A DNA stretch of 64,000 bases from NCBI RefSeq assembly GCF_007289895.1, contig NZ_CP041660.1:2852001-2916000 (forward strand), in the 5' to 3' direction. The number at the start of each line of letters is the position of its first letter. Position 1 is the first letter of the stretch. The notes beneath the pieces were generated by a model. It saw only the letters and a list, made by a program, of their open reading frames with translations. It had not been told where the DNA came from and made no database searches. Position numbers and translations under genes: made by a program. This DNA is from Catenovulum sediminis (lineage in GTDB: Bacteria > Pseudomonadota > Gammaproteobacteria > Enterobacterales > Alteromonadaceae). This document shows, piece after piece, positions 10,041-19,939 of the stretch.

Positions 10041-11084
10041 GTGGCAAAAAAAAAGAAACTAACCAAACAACAACTTAGACGCATGCGATCTAATCGTAGC
10101 AGAAAATTGGAGCAAACAGAAAATAATCCTGACAATTTGCCGGATGATTCTAATTTGGGTCCAGCCCAGCACGGTCAGGTGATTAGCCGATATGGCCAGC
10201 ATGCAGATATTGAAGATGAAAGTGGCAATTTAATTCGTTGTGACTTACGTCGCACTATTGGCTCATTGGTCGCAGGTGATAAAATAATCTGGCGCGAAAA
10301 TTTAACCGGTGGTGACAGTCAAGGCGTGGTAGAAGCAGTGCAAGAGCGGAGCTCTGTGCTGACTCGGCCTGATTTTTACGACGGGGTTAAACCTGTAGCG
10401 GCTAATATTGAGCAAGTTGTTATTTTATCCTCCATCAAACCCGAGCTGTCTCTGCAAATTATAGATCGCTACCTAGTGGCGGTTGAAACCATGGGCGCAG
10501 AACCTGTGGTGGTTATTAACAAGTCTGATTTGTTGCCAGAAGCGGAAAAGCAAAAGATTGACCAAGAACTGCAATATTACCGAGATATTGGCTATCAAGT
10601 GCACTGGCTCAGTGTTAAAGCTGAAGAGGGAATTGAGCTCATTCATCAAATTTTGAAAAACAGAATTTCTATCGTGGTCGGTCAATCAGGTGTTGGCAAA
10701 TCTTCTTTGGTTAATCAGTTATTGCCAGATACCGATGCAGCCGTGGGGGATATTGATACCATCGGCTTGGGAACGCATACCACAACGGTTGCCCGCTTAT
10801 ACCACTTGTCGCATGGCGGAGATTTAATTGACTCACCGGGGGTGCGAGAGTTTGCACTATGGCATTTAAGTGCTGAGCAAATTTTTGATGGTTTTATTGA
10901 GTTTGCGCAATACAGTGCAAGGTGTAAATTTAGAGACTGCAAACATTTGGAAGATCCGGGCTGCGGTTTACGCAAAGCGGTCGAAGCAGGGCAGGTAAAA
11001 CCACACAGGCTAGAGCATTATCATAAAATTTTACAGTCTGTAGTAGAGAATAAACCCGCTTATAAATTAGATATTCATAAATGA
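10041..11084 (+). CDS. rsgA: Small ribosomal subunit biogenesis GTPase RsgA
   Basis: A circularly permuted GTPase that checks 30S maturation. I place the start at GTG 10041, giving a 347-residue protein starting VAKKKKLTKQQLRR, which matches RsgA N-termini. A longer frame from 10002 adds an unlikely hydrophobic lead. Domains in order are an OB fold (about 40-110), the permuted GTPase with NKSD (G4) before GQSGVGKSSL (G1) and DSPG (G3), and a C-terminal zinc site CKFRDCKHLEDPGC. Confidence 0.95.
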   Translation: MAKKKKLTKQQLRRMRSNRSRKLEQTENNPDNLPDDSNLGPAQHGQVISRYGQHADIEDESGNLIRCDLRRTIGSLVAGDKIIWRENLTGGDSQGVVEAVQERSSVLTRPDFYDGVKPVAANIEQVVILSSIKPELSLQIIDRYLVAVETMGAEPVVVINKSDLLPEAEKQKIDQELQYYRDIGYQVHWLSVKAEEGIELIHQILKNRISIVVGQSGVGKSSLVNQLLPDTDAAVGDIDTIGLGTHTTTVARLYHLSHGGDLIDSPGVREFALWHLSAEQIFDGFIEFAQYSARCKFRDCKHLEDPGCGLRKAVEAGQVKPHRLEHYHKILQSVVENKPAYKLDIHK

Positions 11085-11209
11085 TGTGAAGCCTGTAGAG
11101 CCTGATACGCTATTTGCTTCTACAAAATTTATACAGAAAAGTTTAACAGGCTTTAGTATCATAGCCGCCATAAAATTTTAGCTTTCTGATTGTTAGTAAA
11201 GGAACAGCA

Positions 11210-12064
11210 GTGTCATTAGAAAAATTTAAAGTAGCATTACAGTACATTACACCACAACATGCATTGTCTAGAGTTGTAGGGATGTTAGCCGCTAGCCAGA
11301 ATAAACTCATTAGTCAGGCATTTATCCGTTGGTTTGCTGGCGCCTATCATATTCGCTTGGAAGAGGCTCAGGTTAAAAAGCTAAGTGATTTTGCATCTTT
11401 TAATGATTTTTTCACGCGTGCTTTAGAAATTGATGCACGTCCCATCGAAACGAGTGAGTGGGTGTCACCGGTCGACGGTGAGGTCAGTCAGTGTGGGAAA
11501 ATTGACGGCGATAGCATTTTTCAGGCTAAGGGGCATAATTATAGTCTGACGACTTTGTTAGGTGGCGATGAAGAAAATGCTGCAGTATACAAAGATGGGT
11601 GTTTTTCAACTATTTATTTATCACCGAGTGATTATCATAGAATCCATATGCCCTGTACAGGTCGGCTGAAAAGAATGGTTTATGTACCGGGCAAATTATT
11701 TTCAGTGAATCAAGCGACAACCCGTAACGTAAATGGTTTGTTTGCACGCAATGAACGAGTCGTTTGTTTTTTTGATACTGAATATGGTGAGTTAGCAATG
11801 GTTTTGGTTGGCGCCATGATAGTTGCCAGCATTGAAACCATTTGGTCAGGCGTTATTACGCCGCCGACAGGTAGACGTCCATTTACTTGGCACTATGATA
11901 ACCAGCCTCCAATTATTATCGAAAAAGGTCAGGAAATGGGGCGTTTTAAATTGGGCTCAACGGTTGTTATGACCTTTGCCAATCCGCACCTTGACTTTGC
12001 CGATGGCGCGCAAGCAGGCAAAAAAGTGCGTTTAGGTGAAGTATTGGCTAACCGCTCAAAATAA
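11210..12064 (+). CDS. psd: Phosphatidylserine decarboxylase proenzyme
   Basis: A 284-residue inner-membrane enzyme converting phosphatidylserine to phosphatidylethanolamine. The LGST self-cleavage motif (FKLGSTVVMTF), which generates the pyruvoyl prosthetic group, lies near the C-terminus. SPVDGEVSQ and LSPSDYHRIHMPC are further family motifs. The ATG is preceded by AAAGGAACAG. It is close behind rsgA, a frequent neighbour in gammaproteobacteria. Confidence 0.96.
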   Translation: MSLEKFKVALQYITPQHALSRVVGMLAASQNKLISQAFIRWFAGAYHIRLEEAQVKKLSDFASFNDFFTRALEIDARPIETSEWVSPVDGEVSQCGKIDGDSIFQAKGHNYSLTTLLGGDEENAAVYKDGCFSTIYLSPSDYHRIHMPCTGRLKRMVYVPGKLFSVNQATTRNVNGLFARNERVVCFFDTEYGELAMVLVGAMIVASIETIWSGVITPPTGRRPFTWHYDNQPPIIIEKGQEMGRFKLGSTVVMTFANPHLDFADGAQAGKKVRLGEVLANRSK

Positions 12065-12065
12065 A

Positions 12066-12947
12066 ATGAGTTCATTAAAATCGACTGCAGCAGAGCAAAA
12101 GGTTGCTTTGTTGCAGGTGCATATGGGCGTCTTGCTGTTAGGCGGGACGGCGCTATTTTCAAAAATTGTTCCGCTAAGTGGCTCTGCAATATCGTTGGCC
12201 CGCGCGGCAATCGCAGCCCTGTTTTTGGCGATGATTGTTAAAGCGACCGAAGGGCGATTATCACTGAATAGTTTTCGGGATTATCGCAACGGCGTTATTT
12301 TAGGTGTTTTTATGGCCATCCATTGGGTGACCTATTTTTATGCCATGCAATTATCATCCGTTGCTACAGGTATGATAGCCTTGTATACCTACCCTGTGAT
12401 GATAGTGTTAATCGAACCTTTGCTACACAAACAGTTGCCCAAGTTGATGGATGTGGTAATGGCGATGTTTGTATTGGCTGGCGTGGCCTTAATGGTGCCC
12501 AACTTATCATTGGAAAGTGATTATACCTTGGGTATTTTACTCGGTGTGTTGTCTGCCGTATTTTTTGCCGCCCGAAACATTATGAATCATAAAGTGTTTG
12601 CCCATTATTCCGGGACAAAAAACATGATGTTTCAATCCTTTGTTATTGCTTTGGTATTAATGCCTTTTGAAATCACTTCATTTTCTGAGATTAAAGATTC
12701 AACTATCGCTTGGTTGCTATTGCTTGGCGTTGTGTTTACCGCTTTACCCCATTCTTTAATTGTTAATGGCCTGCGCTCGATTCGAGCAAAAACCATGAGT
12801 TTAGTTTCCTGTCTGTCTCCCTGTTATGGAACCGCTTTTGCTGCTATATTTCTGACCGAGTATCCAAGCTGGCAAACTTTGCTTGGGGGCGCAATGGTTG
12901 TCTCGGCAGCCGTTTTTGAAACATGGTCGGTGAACCGTCAAAAATAG
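12066..12947 (+). CDS. EamA/DMT family transporter
   Basis: A 293-residue polytopic membrane protein with about ten hydrophobic helices arranged as two EamA repeats. The first includes HMGVLLLGGTALFSK and HWVTYFYAMQLSSVATGM, the second AVFFAARNIMNHKVF onward. Drug/metabolite superfamily members export or import small metabolites, and the substrate cannot be read from sequence. The ATG at 12066 lies just after the psd stop; an upstream in-frame start inside psd is less likely. Confidence 0.85.
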   Translation: MSSLKSTAAEQKVALLQVHMGVLLLGGTALFSKIVPLSGSAISLARAAIAALFLAMIVKATEGRLSLNSFRDYRNGVILGVFMAIHWVTYFYAMQLSSVATGMIALYTYPVMIVLIEPLLHKQLPKLMDVVMAMFVLAGVALMVPNLSLESDYTLGILLGVLSAVFFAARNIMNHKVFAHYSGTKNMMFQSFVIALVLMPFEITSFSEIKDSTIAWLLLLGVVFTALPHSLIVNGLRSIRAKTMSLVSCLSPCYGTAFAAIFLTEYPSWQTLLGGAMVVSAAVFETWSVNRQK

Positions 12948-12956
12948 GAAAAGGGT

Positions 12957-13670
12957 ATGTTTATTTGGGCGCATCGGGGTGCCAGTAGTATTGCACCTGA
13001 AAACACGATAAAAGCTTTTGAACAGGCAATACAAGCTCAAGCTGATGGTATTGAACTTGACGTACAAGTTGTAGAAAACATTCCTGTTGTATTACACGAT
13101 GCGTGGTTACAGCAAACAACCAATGGAATAGGGCATGTCACTCAAGTTGCTTTTGGTTATTTACAATCGTTAGATGCGGGCGATGGGCAAAGCGTACCGA
13201 CCTTAAGAGATGTGCTGATGCATATCAATGGGCGCTGTAAGATTAATATTGAATTAAAAGCAGCAGATTGTGAAGCATTGATTCTGGCTGATATTGAATA
13301 TGCGCTAGAACATAGTGCAGTGACTGCGGACGATATTTTGGTATCTTCTTTTAATCATCGGATGTTGGCTCGTTTTGCTAAATTAGCACCGGCCATACGT
13401 TTGGGTGCATTAACCGCAAATTTGCCACTGAGCTTAGCAGAGTTTGCAACTGAGCTTGGCGCTTGGTCGGTGCATTGTGCTCGTGATTTTATTGATCAGG
13501 ATTTTGTGCAGGATGCTCATCAGCGAGGGTTAAAAGTTTTTGTTTACACCATCAATCATGCTGAAGATATGGAAAAAATGCACCAGTTGGGCGTTGACGG
13601 CATATTTACCGATTACCCAACGCGCGCAAGGCAGTTATTTTCAGTTGTAGAGCCAAGTTCAGCATCGTAA
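12957..13670 (+). CDS. Glycerophosphodiester phosphodiesterase family protein
   Basis: A 237-residue TIM-barrel enzyme that hydrolyses glycerophosphodiesters to glycerol 3-phosphate and an alcohol. Diagnostic motifs are the N-terminal AHRGASSIAPENTIKAF, with the catalytic His/Arg, ELDVQVV with metal-binding Glu/Asp, and the second His in VVLHDAWL. No signal peptide is visible, so it is cytosolic, like UgpQ. The start follows the EamA stop by ten bases. Confidence 0.92.
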   Translation: MFIWAHRGASSIAPENTIKAFEQAIQAQADGIELDVQVVENIPVVLHDAWLQQTTNGIGHVTQVAFGYLQSLDAGDGQSVPTLRDVLMHINGRCKINIELKAADCEALILADIEYALEHSAVTADDILVSSFNHRMLARFAKLAPAIRLGALTANLPLSLAEFATELGAWSVHCARDFIDQDFVQDAHQRGLKVFVYTINHAEDMEKMHQLGVDGIFTDYPTRARQLFSVVEPSSAS

Positions 13671-13706
13671 CTATCCATAACTATCCATAACTATCCATAA
13701 CTATCC
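13668..13706. repeat. Short tandem repeat, about four copies of a 10-mer
   Basis: The decamer TAACTATCCA occurs three times in direct succession, followed by a nine-base fourth copy. The first copy contains the stop codon of the phosphodiesterase gene. The tract lies between two convergent genes. It looks like slippage-type expansion; no function is evident. Confidence 0.9.
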
Positions 13707-13737
13707 TAACCTTCACTAAAATCAACTTTCGCTAAAA

Positions 13738-14307
13738 TCACGTTGCGGGGCGACTGTTCGTGTCATTTTGGGGCGTGATAAATGCGCTTGAAAAACTTGG
13801 GTGTTGTCGAATTTGAAATAAAGCTTTTTGCGCTTCTTCTACTGTTTTGAATGGACCTGCCAAAATTTTAATCGAAAAGACTTGTGTTATGTGCTGTTTT
13901 ATTTTGAAACTCAAAGTATTTGTATTTGCTAAATAATTGGCAAAATTGACCAGCCATTCAGCTTGTTTTCGATTCGATTGATGGCCTAAATCTAAATATA
14001 CCAAATCAGCAATATCATGCATTTTTGCACTAACACGCACCCGTTTGTCTGTATTGATTGTCGTTAAATAGGCTTGAGCTGCCTTAATGTTTTTGGTTGG
14101 ATTGGAAACAATATTAAAGCTTTCTTTTGTTTGCTGGGTATATTTAACCTGACTGTTAAAGCCCAAACCTTCTATTTGCTGGCGATAGGTTTCAACACAT
14201 TTTTGTTTTAGACATGCTGCGGCTTGAATATACAGTGTATTTTGATCCGCCCAGCTTTTGTTTTGGGCGATTAAAATTAAAATGAGCGGAAATAGAAAAC
14301 GCAACAT
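13738..14307 (-). CDS. Secreted SPOR-like domain protein
   Basis: 189 residues with a signal peptide (hydrophobic residues 3-15, AQNKSWA). The mature protein contains two stretches resembling SPOR repeats: TLYIQAAACLKQKCVETYRQ, and near the C-terminus FSIKILAGPFKTVEEAQKAL. SPOR domains bind glycan strands lacking stem peptides at division sites. The match is by pattern only, so I rate it moderate. Its start overlaps the tmcA stop by one base, so it is translated from the tmcA transcript. Confidence 0.6.
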   Translation of the reverse strand: MLRFLFPLILILIAQNKSWADQNTLYIQAAACLKQKCVETYRQQIEGLGFNSQVKYTQQTKESFNIVSNPTKNIKAAQAYLTTINTDKRVRVSAKMHDIADLVYLDLGHQSNRKQAEWLVNFANYLANTNTLSFKIKQHITQVFSIKILAGPFKTVEEAQKALFQIRQHPSFSSAFITPQNDTNSRPAT

Positions 14308-16406
14308 TACGACGACTCTTTCAAAATGAGTTGATCGATGAGTTGGCGTAAATATTTAATCATCGCTTTTTGTCCAGTAAAGGCAAATTGATCACAGACC
14401 GTTGTGATAGGTGTTTGCCGTAATATCGTGCTCGCTAAAATATCCATGTCTTTTGTATCTAACGTCAATACATCATTTGCTTGTTGTAAGCAATAATAAA
14501 GGAGTGCGCTGTGCGCCGCAAAAAAATTTGTATTTGCATAGGCAAAGCTTTTAACAAATGATTTTTGCACAGGGGGGAGTGAAAACGGTAAATGCGCAGC
14601 CCATAGCCATAGCGATTCAGAAGGGACATGAATATAGCGGGTTGTTAGATTAATGAGATAGTTTTGCAGTGCCAGAGGTTTTATTTGATCTAGCAAATTA
14701 TCACAGCTCGAACTGATTGCATTGATATAAAGTACTGAATGTAAGCCGCTGTGATGCTCGGCAGTTGTACTAATGCGAACAAGATGATAATCGTTTTTGT
14801 GCCAAAATTTCAGGACATGGGGCGAGGCTGCAAAACTGGCGGATAAAAAATCAATTTTTTCAGCTATTGCTTGTTCCTGTAACCAGTTCAGTAATCGACT
14901 CCCAACCCCTGAATGTTGCATGTCGGGTTGTACTGCAATACGTACAATGCGCCAACCCAGTAATTTGCAAAATTCAGGTGTGCCTAATTGAGCGGCTATG
15001 ATCTGACTGGTTAAATGTCCATTTGGACGTCTTGTGCCGTCCATACAGTCCAAAGCGAGCTGTTCTGGGAGTTGTCCTTCCTGACTTAAAAGCACAATAG
15101 CTAGTATATTGCTGCTGGCTGAAATTATAGCGGCTAACTTCAAAAAAGGGCTATCCAACATGTACTTTAAATCATTGGGAGTCGTTTTGTAGTGTGCCTG
15201 CATAAGCAAGGCGAAACAGCTTTTGAGTTGTTGCTCGTTGTTGGTTAAGTCTGCTGGTTCAAGCCATTTTATCGAAAACGGAATCGGTGCGACTTCAGCT
15301 AATTGCTTGCTTTGCTTTAGCTTAGGTTGTGGACAATCAAGATCCAGTAAAAATACCGTGTTTAACCACTGCTCTAAATGATCGGATGGTGCCCAGCGTA
15401 TTGGCCGCTGCAATTGGAAGTGGTTATGAGTTGCTGTACGTTGGTTAAGTGTTTTTATGAAATGTTGTTTAAACCCTTTTCCAGAGCCTTCATAGCCATG
15501 TATGGTGGTCGCGTAAATGACAAATTCACAAGCAAGCGATATGTTATGCAATAGTTGGCTTGGCAGTGCGGCTGCTTCGTCAACGATTAAAAGATCGCAC
15601 GCTAGCTCTGCATTTTGTAATTGGTCGGGTGGCTGAAACCTTAGATTTTCGCTATTTACACTGCTACCAGCCCACTGATAAAAAATTTGTAAACAGCGTT
15701 TCGCTGGTGCTGTAACAATGATGCTTTTTCCTTGCTGTAAATAGTATGCAGCAACAGAGCCTAGTAAGGCTGATTTGCCCCGTCCGCGATCGGCCGATAA
15801 TGTAAAATGGCCTGATGCGACTTGCTTGAGCTGGTTTAAGATTGATTGTTGTTCAAGTGTAAGTCCATTCGGTTTTTGCCAGTGCGTTGCAGCGATTTGA
15901 TTTAACACCGGCCACTGACCACTAACCTTATTACCCTGTTGGCGAAAATACAGCGTTTGCTCGCTTTGTTCAGTCAGTTTTACCAGTCTTTGATTAAAAT
16001 GAGAGTGGGTTGCAGTCGTATTAGTGCTCCAAGGGAGCGCTTGTTGCATAATGTTATCATTGCTATAACAGTCGTCAGCTAAGGTTAAAATGAATAACCC
16101 GCCAACTTTAATTGTGCCCGCTAAGGCACAAATTAAGTCAGGGTGAAGGCCAAAGTCACTGTCGATATAAATGTAGTCAAACTCTTGCCCTAAATATTGC
16201 TGAAAATGAGGTGGTTTTTGTATACTGCTGAACGATAAACCTTTTGACCAACTCTGCTTTTTAATCAGGTTGTTGGCAATTTGACTGCGCCAATTTGTCT
16301 CGCCTTGCAAAATCAAAATACTGCGCCATCCCCAATCGGTTAGCACTTTTTGGTAAGCTGAAAATGTAGAATAGAAATTTAAAGTAGACTGAATATGCAT
16401 GGGCAT
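14307..16406 (-). CDS. tmcA: tRNA(Met) cytidine acetyltransferase TmcA
   Basis: A 699-residue enzyme making N4-acetylcytidine at the wobble position of elongator tRNA(Met). Domains in order are an N-terminal DUF1726-like part (1-170), a RecD-type ATPase with Walker A ADRGRGKSALLG and Walker B LLIVDEAAALP, a GNAT acetyltransferase with VQPDMQHSGVGSRLL, and a C-terminal tRNA-binding tail. Length fits the family. It lies on the minus strand downstream of the Spo0M-like gene. Confidence 0.93.
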   Translation of the reverse strand: MPMHIQSTLNFYSTFSAYQKVLTDWGWRSILILQGETNWRSQIANNLIKKQSWSKGLSFSSIQKPPHFQQYLGQEFDYIYIDSDFGLHPDLICALAGTIKVGGLFILTLADDCYSNDNIMQQALPWSTNTTATHSHFNQRLVKLTEQSEQTLYFRQQGNKVSGQWPVLNQIAATHWQKPNGLTLEQQSILNQLKQVASGHFTLSADRGRGKSALLGSVAAYYLQQGKSIIVTAPAKRCLQIFYQWAGSSVNSENLRFQPPDQLQNAELACDLLIVDEAAALPSQLLHNISLACEFVIYATTIHGYEGSGKGFKQHFIKTLNQRTATHNHFQLQRPIRWAPSDHLEQWLNTVFLLDLDCPQPKLKQSKQLAEVAPIPFSIKWLEPADLTNNEQQLKSCFALLMQAHYKTTPNDLKYMLDSPFLKLAAIISASSNILAIVLLSQEGQLPEQLALDCMDGTRRPNGHLTSQIIAAQLGTPEFCKLLGWRIVRIAVQPDMQHSGVGSRLLNWLQEQAIAEKIDFLSASFAASPHVLKFWHKNDYHLVRISTTAEHHSGLHSVLYINAISSSCDNLLDQIKPLALQNYLINLTTRYIHVPSESLWLWAAHLPFSLPPVQKSFVKSFAYANTNFFAAHSALLYYCLQQANDVLTLDTKDMDILASTILRQTPITTVCDQFAFTGQKAMIKYLRQLIDQLILKESS

Positions 16407-16440
16407 AGTATAGCGAAATATGTCCGCGAAGTTACGCGTT

Positions 16441-17193
16441 TTATTCGTTGATTTTTTTTAGAATAAAGCGTCTAAGGTGCTCTGTATAGAGATCACCTTG
16501 TTTTAAATCTATCGTAAATCTATTTTCCAGTGGCGTTGATTGGATTGAGGCACTGAACAGTCCGGTCGAAATATCTATATAGACATCTAAATAATCTTCA
16601 AAAGACTCCATCCAAAAAATTAAATCTAAGTTTTTGTTTGGAATAAGGGTTTTGCTTCGAAACCTATATTTTTGCAAAAAGTTAGTATTTAAATAAGACT
16701 GATTGTCGTTTTTGGTATTCCAAGCTGATTCTTGTTTAAACCCCAACATATGTAAACATTCAAACCAGGCATTTTGATGGGCGGTAGCAACTATTGTAAG
16801 GGGGCATACTTGGATGCTTTTACCCTTGCTCGAGTGTGGGTTTATAGTCACCTGGAGCTGGCTGGCACTCTGCTCGTTAGATATAGGCATAAATTGGGGC
16901 AGGTTGATGTTGTATAGTTTTTCAACCTTTTCATTTGCTGGAATATATATTTCACGCTCTAGCTCAATGCGAGTTAGGTTTGTTGTCAGTTCACCTGAGG
17001 GATTAGAAAATGCAGTTAGATGACTGTTGAGCTCGACAATTATGCCGCAAATATGTTGTTCCACTGCACCTCCGGTTAAAGAGATGGTTAGGTGTATCGT
17101 GTCGCCTGGGCTATATGTTTTGCTATCCAGCGTGTATTGAAAATGACTAGAGGTGGGGGATAGTTGTTCTAACCAGGATTTAAAAAAGCTCAT
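16441..17193 (-). CDS. Spo0M-like (arrestin-fold) protein
   Basis: I chose the ATG at 17193 because it begins MSFFKSWLEQL, like known Spo0M proteins. A longer frame to 17262 is open. The N-terminal half has the family's pattern (YSPGDTIHLTISLTGGAVEQHICGI), an arrestin-like beta sandwich, and the C-terminal half continues with beta-rich sequence ending RRFILKKINE. Spo0M homologues are cytosolic, of unclear function outside Bacillus. The family assignment rests on motif similarity and is moderately sure. Confidence 0.65.
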   Translation of the reverse strand: MSFFKSWLEQLSPTSSHFQYTLDSKTYSPGDTIHLTISLTGGAVEQHICGIIVELNSHLTAFSNPSGELTTNLTRIELEREIYIPANEKVEKLYNINLPQFMPISNEQSASQLQVTINPHSSKGKSIQVCPLTIVATAHQNAWFECLHMLGFKQESAWNTKNDNQSYLNTNFLQKYRFRSKTLIPNKNLDLIFWMESFEDYLDVYIDISTGLFSASIQSTPLENRFTIDLKQGDLYTEHLRRFILKKINE

Positions 17194-17296
17194 CTTATCC
17201 GGCTCAGGTCCATGCTTGGATAAAAAATATTCTAACAAGTGGTAAATTGAATGCAATACCACTTGTTAGTTCGTGTCCATTAAAAAGCGGTCTAAC

Positions 17297-18001
17297 TTAT
17301 AAGCCTAATTCATCTAACAGGTTATCTGAGTCAGAATCTGGTTTTTTATTTCGCTGTTCTTCCTCTTCTTCCATTTGAATTGACGCGCCGCGTATGATTT
17401 CATCCGGGTCGAATTCTTCTGGAACAAAGTCATGAAGCTTAATAAATTCAGTTCGATCCATTGCCATTTCTAAATAAAAGATATTGCCTTTTTGAGTGGT
17501 AAATGTCACTCGTCTAGCTTGCGGCCTGTCTAAATTAGTATCTATTGAAATAATAAGCTGTTTGTTGGTTGTCAGCATTTTGGGCTGACTTTGTGTAATG
17601 GATGTCTGCAGCTCTTTGCCAACAAGACCTGTGAAGTCACCTAAAATTTGGTTAAGCAGCTCACCCATCACGTTTCCGACATCATCAGAGGTGTGTTGTG
17701 TGGACAATTCTTCAATTGGGATGCCCATATTGGTCATATATTTCTGATAAATTTCAATTGCCGCAGCAGCGCTGAAATTAATAACAACCAGGCCTGAAAA
17801 ACCACCATCAAATAAAACAAAAGAGCCAATATCTGGCTTTAAACTGGTTTTGGTTATTTTCTGTACCAAAGCTGAGTACGTTACTTGGTTTGCATTTGCG
17901 CTGGCTAAAACATCTGTAACAGACTTACATAACATAACTAAGATGTCGTCAGTGGTTACCACGGTTGTTTTTTTATTAGGCTTAGAGGCCGGTTTGTTCA
18001 T
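17297..18001 (-). CDS. DUF3334-type protein, CheC/CheX-like
   Basis: A 234-residue cytosolic protein. The middle part (about 60-190) resembles the chemotaxis phosphatase fold: FSGLVVINFSAAAAIEIYQKYM and DDVGNVMGELLNQILGDFTG carry the CheX/CheC-like helix with Glu and Asn (GELLNQ). A strongly acidic C-terminal tail (EEEEE, then DSDSDNLLDELGL) follows. This resembles the DUF3334 family common in Alteromonadales and Vibrionales. A role in CheY-P dephosphorylation is inference from the fold pattern. Confidence 0.7.
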   Translation of the reverse strand: MNKPASKPNKKTTVVTTDDILVMLCKSVTDVLASANANQVTYSALVQKITKTSLKPDIGSFVLFDGGFSGLVVINFSAAAAIEIYQKYMTNMGIPIEELSTQHTSDDVGNVMGELLNQILGDFTGLVGKELQTSITQSQPKMLTTNKQLIISIDTNLDRPQARRVTFTTQKGNIFYLEMAMDRTEFIKLHDFVPEEFDPDEIIRGASIQMEEEEEQRNKKPDSDSDNLLDELGL

Positions 18002-18177
18002 GTGGTTGGATTCCTTTATAACTTAAAGAGTAAATCTACAAAATCTTAATTTATAAATAAATGTAACTAGGTATAAAGGTAGGTGTTCGTTTCATGAAAG
18101 GCAAGCAATTATCTTGTTTATCTAGTTTTGCGCGAAAACACCGCCGGTAAACAAGGTAATTGCTTTAGTCAGAGACG

Positions 18178-19917
18178 TTACCCCCTGAAATTGGTTAGCC
18201 ATACCGCTTGGTACGGTGCCAGTGTCAACGTTGAGCGCAAATCCTCAACTTTGCTGTCAGCGATTAAATCAAACCATTCTTCGGTGTCAATTAAGTTGAT
18301 TTCAGCCATCGCAATGGTTTGCTCTTTATCTGTCATGTTAAAAATACAGAATATACTTTGTTTTCGGTTTTGACTTTGCCGCCAAAAACCAAGCAACTCT
18401 TCACCTAATTGTAAGGTGAATTGCACTGCATTTGGATGAAACGCTGGTTGCGTTGTGCGAATTTTAATCAGTTTTCGCATGCGGTTAAATACTTTATGAT
18501 GGTGACTGTATTTATTATCTAGCTGCGCATCTAATTCATCTGCCTGCCATTGATGGCGATTAATGCTGCGGTTTTGGCTGGTGTTGTTGACCCGCTCGTA
18601 ATCATTTGTTGTACCAAACAAGCTGTGTAGATAAATACCGGGAATACCCTCTAATGCCAGCATTACGGCATGCGCACAGATAAATCGGTCAATTTGGTAT
18701 TTATCTGGCCCTTTATAGGTCCCCTGTAGCGCATCAAATAAACTAATATTCATTTCATACGGTTTGTTGATACCATTTGCACTTCGCCAAGAGATTTTTC
18801 CGCCAAATTGACTAATGGTATTAACCAATGTCGCCAATTCGTCTTCATCTAGTAAACCTTCTGCTGGGCGCAAACCAATGCCGTCATGTGATGCGATAAA
18901 ATTAAAGTAAGCAGTCCCAACTTGCGAGGGCGGCATGGTCATTAACCAACGTTTTAAGTGCTTGCAACTGCCGCTGATTAAACTATTAACCAGTAGTGGA
19001 GGGAGTGAAAAGTTGTAAACACAGTGCGCTTCATTACCATTGCCAAAATAACTCAGGTTCTCGTGATTGGGTACATTGGTTTCGGTAATAATGATGGCAT
19101 CTGGCACAGCATGTTCGACTAGAGTTCGCATCAGGCGAATCAATTCATGTGTTTGCGGCAAGTGAATACTGGGTGTGCCGGGTTCTTTCCATAAAAAAGC
19201 AACGGCATCAAAGCGAAATATTTTAACCCCTCGGTCTAAATACAGGCGGATGATTTTGATAAATTCGTACAGTACGTCAATTTCTCTAAAATCAAAGTCG
19301 ACCTGATCATGGCTAAAGGTACACCAAACGTATTTTGTGCCTTCCGGTGTAGGGACTTCTCTTAATAAAGGGCTGGTACGCGGCCTGACAACCTGAGAAA
19401 TGTCATCTTCAGGCGTTGCAGTGTAGAAGTAGTTTGTGCCAGGTGATTTACCCTGTTTAAAATTTTCAAACCAAATACTCCGGCTTGAACAGTGATTGAT
19501 AACCAGATCGGACATAAGGCGAAAATCTTGGCTAATCGCCTCAATGTCAACCCAATCACCCAAAGAGTCATTGACTTTTGAGTAGTCCATCACGGCAAAA
19601 CCATCATCGCTGGAATACGGATAAAAGGGCAGAATATGCACGCTATTCACAACCCCTTTTAAATGCTCATTAAAAAAACGATGTAGGGTGTGAAGTGGCT
19701 TCTCACCCTCTTTAATAACACTGCTGCCATACGTGATGACAACGACATCTTCCTGCGACCAATGGTTTTGGTGATTGGGTGGGCTTGGGGTATTTTCTTC
19801 CAACTGCATAATGTGCAGCAGGTTTTGACAAATGCTTTGAATATCATGTTCCGGATAAATCAGCTGCAAATGTGTCTTTACTCTATGTATGAGCTCTGAA
19901 CATGTCGTGTCTGTCAT
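18178..19917 (-). CDS. GH13 sucrose-phosphorylase-like enzyme, probable glucosylglycerate phosphorylase
   Basis: A 579-residue alpha-amylase superfamily enzyme. Conserved regions visible are VINHCSSRS (region I), [13 protein letters not shown] with the nucleophile Asp, IITETNV with the acid/base Glu, and [12 protein letters not shown] with the transition-state Asp. This layout matches GH13 subfamily 18, which includes sucrose, glucosylglycerol and glucosylglycerate phosphorylases. The neighbours gpgS, a HAD phosphatase and a glycerate kinase make 2-O-glucosylglycerate the most likely substrate, yielding glucose 1-phosphate and glycerate. Substrate choice is inference. Confidence 0.8.
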   Translation of the reverse strand: MTDTTCSELIHRVKTHLQLIYPEHDIQSICQNLLHIMQLEENTPSPPNHQNHWSQEDVVVITYGSSVIKEGEKPLHTLHRFFNEHLKGVVNSVHILPFYPYSSDDGFAVMDYSKVNDSLGDWVDIEAISQDFRLMSDLVINHCSSRSIWFENFKQGKSPGTNYFYTATPEDDISQVVRPRTSPLLREVPTPEGTKYVWCTFSHDQVDFDFREIDVLYEFIKIIRLYLDRGVKIFRFDAVAFLWKEPGTPSIHLPQTHELIRLMRTLVEHAVPDAIIITETNVPNHENLSYFGNGNEAHCVYNFSLPPLLVNSLISGSCKHLKRWLMTMPPSQVGTAYFNFIASHDGIGLRPAEGLLDEDELATLVNTISQFGGKISWRSANGINKPYEMNISLFDALQGTYKGPDKYQIDRFICAHAVMLALEGIPGIYLHSLFGTTNDYERVNNTSQNRSINRHQWQADELDAQLDNKYSHHHKVFNRMRKLIKIRTTQPAFHPNAVQFTLQLGEELLGFWRQSQNRKQSIFCIFNMTDKEQTIAMAEINLIDTEEWFDLIADSKVEDLRSTLTLAPYQAVWLTNFRG

Positions 19918-19939
19918 AAAAATGCCCCGTTTGTAATGA

